NCBI GenBank assembly: GCA_018897395.1
Contig: JAHIKV010000386.1
Location: 1 to 7,994, forward strand
Length of the DNA: 7,994 nt
Direction: 5' to 3'
Source: Planctomycetota bacterium
GTDB taxonomy: Bacteria > Planctomycetota > Planctomycetia > Pirellulales > Thermoguttaceae
The notes beneath the pieces were generated by a model. The model did not search any database. It was given only the letters and a program-made list of their open reading frames with translations, and was not told the origin of the DNA. This document shows positions 6,434 to 7,994 of this stretch, in pieces. Each line of letters opens with the position of its first letter. The first letter of the stretch is position 1. The position numbers and the translations under genes were made by a program.

Positions 6434-6910
6434 ATGGAACACGAGCCAGTACTTACGTCCGAAGGCATGCAGGCACTTGAAGAAAAACTGCAACATCTCG
6501 AGACCACCAGACGGCGCGAGGTTTCCGAGCAGATGAAAAACGCTATCGACCACGGGGACCTGTCGGAGAACGCTGAATATGACGAAGCCAGAAATGCTTA
6601 TTTGAAATTGGAAAAGCAGATCAATGAGACTGCTACGCTTATAGCCAGGGCCAGGGTTATTGGGGAGAACGACATAAGTACGGAAAGTGTAGGTGTGGGG
6701 TCTCTCGTGCAAATCGAGGATGTTGAAAACGACAGTAATAAGAAGAAATTCAGGCTTGTTGGCCCGACCGAATCGAACCCCGAGAATGGTAAGATATCTC
6801 ACCTCTGCCCCATCGGAATGTCTCTGATGAATTCAAAACTCGGTGATATCGTATCTGTCAATACACCCGGAGGAATCAAGAAGTACAAGGTCATTACTAT
6901 AGCTAAGTAA
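6434..6910 (+). CDS. greA: Transcription elongation factor GreA family
   Basis: A 158-residue protein, the usual GreA length, starting at an ATG with AGGAG five bases upstream. Residues about 5-78 are the antiparallel coiled coil, which enters the secondary channel of RNA polymerase and stimulates transcript cleavage in backtracked complexes. The tip motif GDLSENAEYDEAR is intact, with acidic residues D42 and E45 placed to coordinate the catalytic metal. Residues about 86-156 are the FKBP-like C-terminal domain (VGPTES, the PIGMSLMNSKLGD segment, TPGGIKKYKV). The usual S-P-x-G-x-A-L-L-G-K box reads C-P-I-G-M-S-L-M-N-S-K, a small departure. Codon use looks AT-richer than in the large gene upstream and the transposase downstream. 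Its isolated position between a recombinase fragment and an IS suggests an accessory or horizontally moved copy, though it may be the only one in the genome. Confidence 0.93.
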   Translation: MEHEPVLTSEGMQALEEKLQHLETTRRREVSEQMKNAIDHGDLSENAEYDEARNAYLKLEKQINETATLIARARVIGENDISTESVGVGSLVQIEDVENDSNKKKFRLVGPTESNPENGKISHLCPIGMSLMNSKLGDIVSVNTPGGIKKYKVITIAK

Positions 6911-6926
6911 AGAGTGACATCCAGTA

Positions 6927-6940
6927 GGAGGAAAACCTCC
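6927..6940 (+). repeat. Short hairpin GGAGG-AAAA-CCTCC after greA
   Basis: A perfect 5-bp stem with an AAAA loop, 16 bases after the greA stop codon. No T-run follows, so it is not a full terminator. A further perfect odd palindrome (CGAGAC-G-GTCTCG, 6974-6986) lies downstream. The stretch 6911-7056 otherwise shows no gene. Confidence 0.35.
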
Positions 6941-7056
6941 AATAAGGATTCCTGCCATCCTCATCATCTTTCCCGAGACGGTCTCGAAAACTCCTGTGGG
7001 CGGTAGTTCCCCGTGGTTCAAACAGGACTTTAAGAGATAAACGCTAATACTTCCCC

Positions 7057-7082
7057 AAAACCGCATTGTAGCGGGCTTTTTT
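7057..7082 (+). terminator. Probable rho-independent terminator downstream of greA
   Basis: CCGC (7061-7064) and GCGG (7071-7074) form a stem around ATTGTA, preceded by AAAA and followed after GC by six Ts (7077-7082). This is the standard intrinsic terminator layout with a short stem. The AAAA arm also gives a T-run on the opposite strand, so it may work in both directions and insulate greA from the IS element. Confidence 0.65.
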
Positions 7083-7202
7083 CTACCTCAAGACGTAAGA
7101 CCCTACGCTAACCGTTTCCTAAAGGTGTATGTAAGGCGTAAGATTGCGGGATATTCCACATCTGGTATTGACATGTAAGACCTAACGTGCTATATTGTGT
7201 TC
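7083..7202 (+). other. IS left-end region with repeated GTAAGA motifs
   Basis: The leader before the transposase carries three GTAAGA motifs (7095, 7138, 7175). The first and third are part of a 13-bp direct repeat (GTAAGACC.TACG-like, 11 of 13 identical) exactly 80 bp apart. Such motifs near an IS end can be transposase or host-factor binding sites. The terminal inverted repeat cannot be fixed, because the right end is outside the window. Confidence 0.4.
7168..7196 (+). promoter_or_regulatory. Near-consensus promoter of the IS transposase, probably giving a leaderless mRNA
   Basis: A perfect TTGACA (7168-7173), a 17-bp spacer and TATATT (7191-7196) form a strong sigma-70-type promoter. The expected transcription start, six to seven bases downstream, coincides with the ATG at 7203. 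No Shine-Dalgarno sequence fits between, so translation is probably leaderless. Confidence 0.75.
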
Positions 7203-7994
7203 ATGGCTCACTTCCATATCAAGAGAAAGAGAGGAAGACCGTACCTCTACGTGCGGGAGATTGCCCGTGTTGACGGGAAGCCCAAGGTCGTATCCCAGAT
7301 ATACATAGGCTGCCCCGACAAGGTGGCCTCCCTCGCCAAGGGCGGGGGACAGGAGGTGACCAAGCTGAGTGTGGAGGAGTTCGGAGCATTATGGACGGCG
7401 CTGCAGATGGACAGGGATATCGATCTGGCCGGTATCGTGGACGGTGTCATCGGACGGGGGGCCAGGGAGAAGAGCCCGACCGTCGGTGAGTACTTCCTCT
7501 ACTGCGTGTTAAACAGGATGGTTGAGGCGGTCAGCAAGAACAAGCTGGCGGACCGGTATGAGCGAACCGCCATACAGCGCATCAGGCCGGTGGAGATAGC
7601 CAAGCTTACCAGCCAGTGCTACTGGGAGAAGTGGGACAGGGTGGGTGAGGAGGACCTCCGGGAGATCGCCGGGCGGTTCTTTTCCGCGATCTGGGAGGCG
7701 GAGTCACCGGAAGCCGACTGCCTGTTGTTCGACACCACCAACTACTACACCTACATGGCAAGCAACACCGAATCAGAACTTGCCCGCCGGGGAAAGAACA
7801 AGGACGGGAAGGACAACTTAAGACAGGTGGGCCTGGGACTGCTGGTTGCCCGTGGCACAGGGCTTCCCCTCTACTACCGCGCCTACCCGGGGAACCTGCA
7901 CGACAGCAAGCTGTTCGGAGAGGTAATGGACGAGATGTTCGGCGTGGTCATGGGACTGGACAGGACCAAGGAGCGTCTGACCGTGGTCATAGAC
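7203..7994 (+). CDS. IS1634-family (IS4-like DDE) transposase, N-terminal 264 codons, cut by window edge
   Basis: The frame is open from the ATG at 7203 to the last base, with no stop. The N-terminus MAHFHIKRKRGRPYLYVRE, followed by QIYIGCPDKV, is typical of IS1634-group transposases, which begin with a basic segment and a Y-x-G box. The catalytic core starts at LLFDTTNYYTY, giving the first DDE aspartate at D177. It continues with GLPLYYRAYPGNLHDSKLF, the conserved region before the second acid, and VVID, which ends exactly on the presumed second aspartate D264. The glutamate-bearing C-terminal part lies beyond the edge. Nothing visible disrupts the frame, so the element may be intact. The family assignment is from motif memory; a related IS4-superfamily group is the alternative. 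Confidence 0.88.
   Translation, partial: MAHFHIKRKRGRPYLYVREIARVDGKPKVVSQIYIGCPDKVASLAKGGGQEVTKLSVEEFGALWTALQMDRDIDLAGIVDGVIGRGAREKSPTVGEYFLYCVLNRMVEAVSKNKLADRYERTAIQRIRPVEIAKLTSQCYWEKWDRVGEEDLREIAGRFFSAIWEAESPEADCLLFDTTNYYTYMASNTESELARRGKNKDGKDNLRQVGLGLLVARGTGLPLYYRAYPGNLHDSKLFGEVMDEMFGVVMGLDRTKERLTVVID

Noticed and set aside
6833..7066. Minus-strand frame of 77 codons after greA
   Set aside because: It overlaps the 3' end of greA, starts within the terminator region and has no recognisable motif.
7247..7450. Minus-strand frame of 67 codons
   Set aside because: It is antisense to the transposase, whose frame is open to the window edge and carries clear family motifs.

Overview
The window looks like an accessory stretch of a moderately GC-rich bacterial chromosome. 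The best guess for the host is a deep-branching or subsurface actinobacterium. That guess rests on my memory that repeats of the type FYLAEGSTAWGF...NPN...AERSMYW are common in secreted proteins of such lineages; it is an inference, not a database result.

Layout. (1) Positions 1-982, minus strand: a two-gene MNT/HEPN toxin-antitoxin-like operon. The first gene is a winged-helix plus minimal nucleotidyltransferase protein with an intact GS-x10-DxD motif. Its stop codon overlaps the TTG start of a HEPN-family gene. The HEPN gene carries an Rx5H motif but is broken by an apparent frameshift in a run of four Gs, and probably by a second, compensating one. (2) Positions 983-1402: a divergent regulatory region. 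It holds a 13-bp direct repeat with a 20-bp period on the operon side. On the other side are two TATAAT boxes exactly 80 bp apart within a degenerate duplication, and an 11-bp perfect tandem repeat just upstream of the second box. (3) Positions 1403 (or 1331)-5905, plus strand: a very large secreted protein made of a signal peptide, 14 tandem copies of a 74-residue InlB-B-like repeat, and four copies of a roughly 105-residue C-terminal repeat. It has no visible membrane or sortase anchor. The array carries a 609-bp segment duplicated at an offset of 1335 bp, with patches of exact identity that point to recombination or gene conversion. (4) Positions 5906-6123: no gene, but two hairpins and a short dyad. 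(5) Positions 6100-6396: the orphan C-terminal end of a tyrosine recombinase. (6) Positions 6434-6910: a complete GreA-type transcript cleavage factor with its own promoter, Shine-Dalgarno sequence and downstream terminator. (7) From 7203 to the right edge: the first 264 codons of an IS1634-type transposase, driven by a near-consensus promoter placed so that the message is probably leaderless.

The toxin-antitoxin operon, recombinase remnant and IS element mark this as a region of gene turnover. I see no defence island, CRISPR array, tRNA or rRNA. The most distinctive content is the repeat-array surface or secreted protein with its duplicated promoter region, and the damaged HEPN/MNT pair. No functional link between the adhesin-like protein, greA and the mobile elements can be shown from the sequence.
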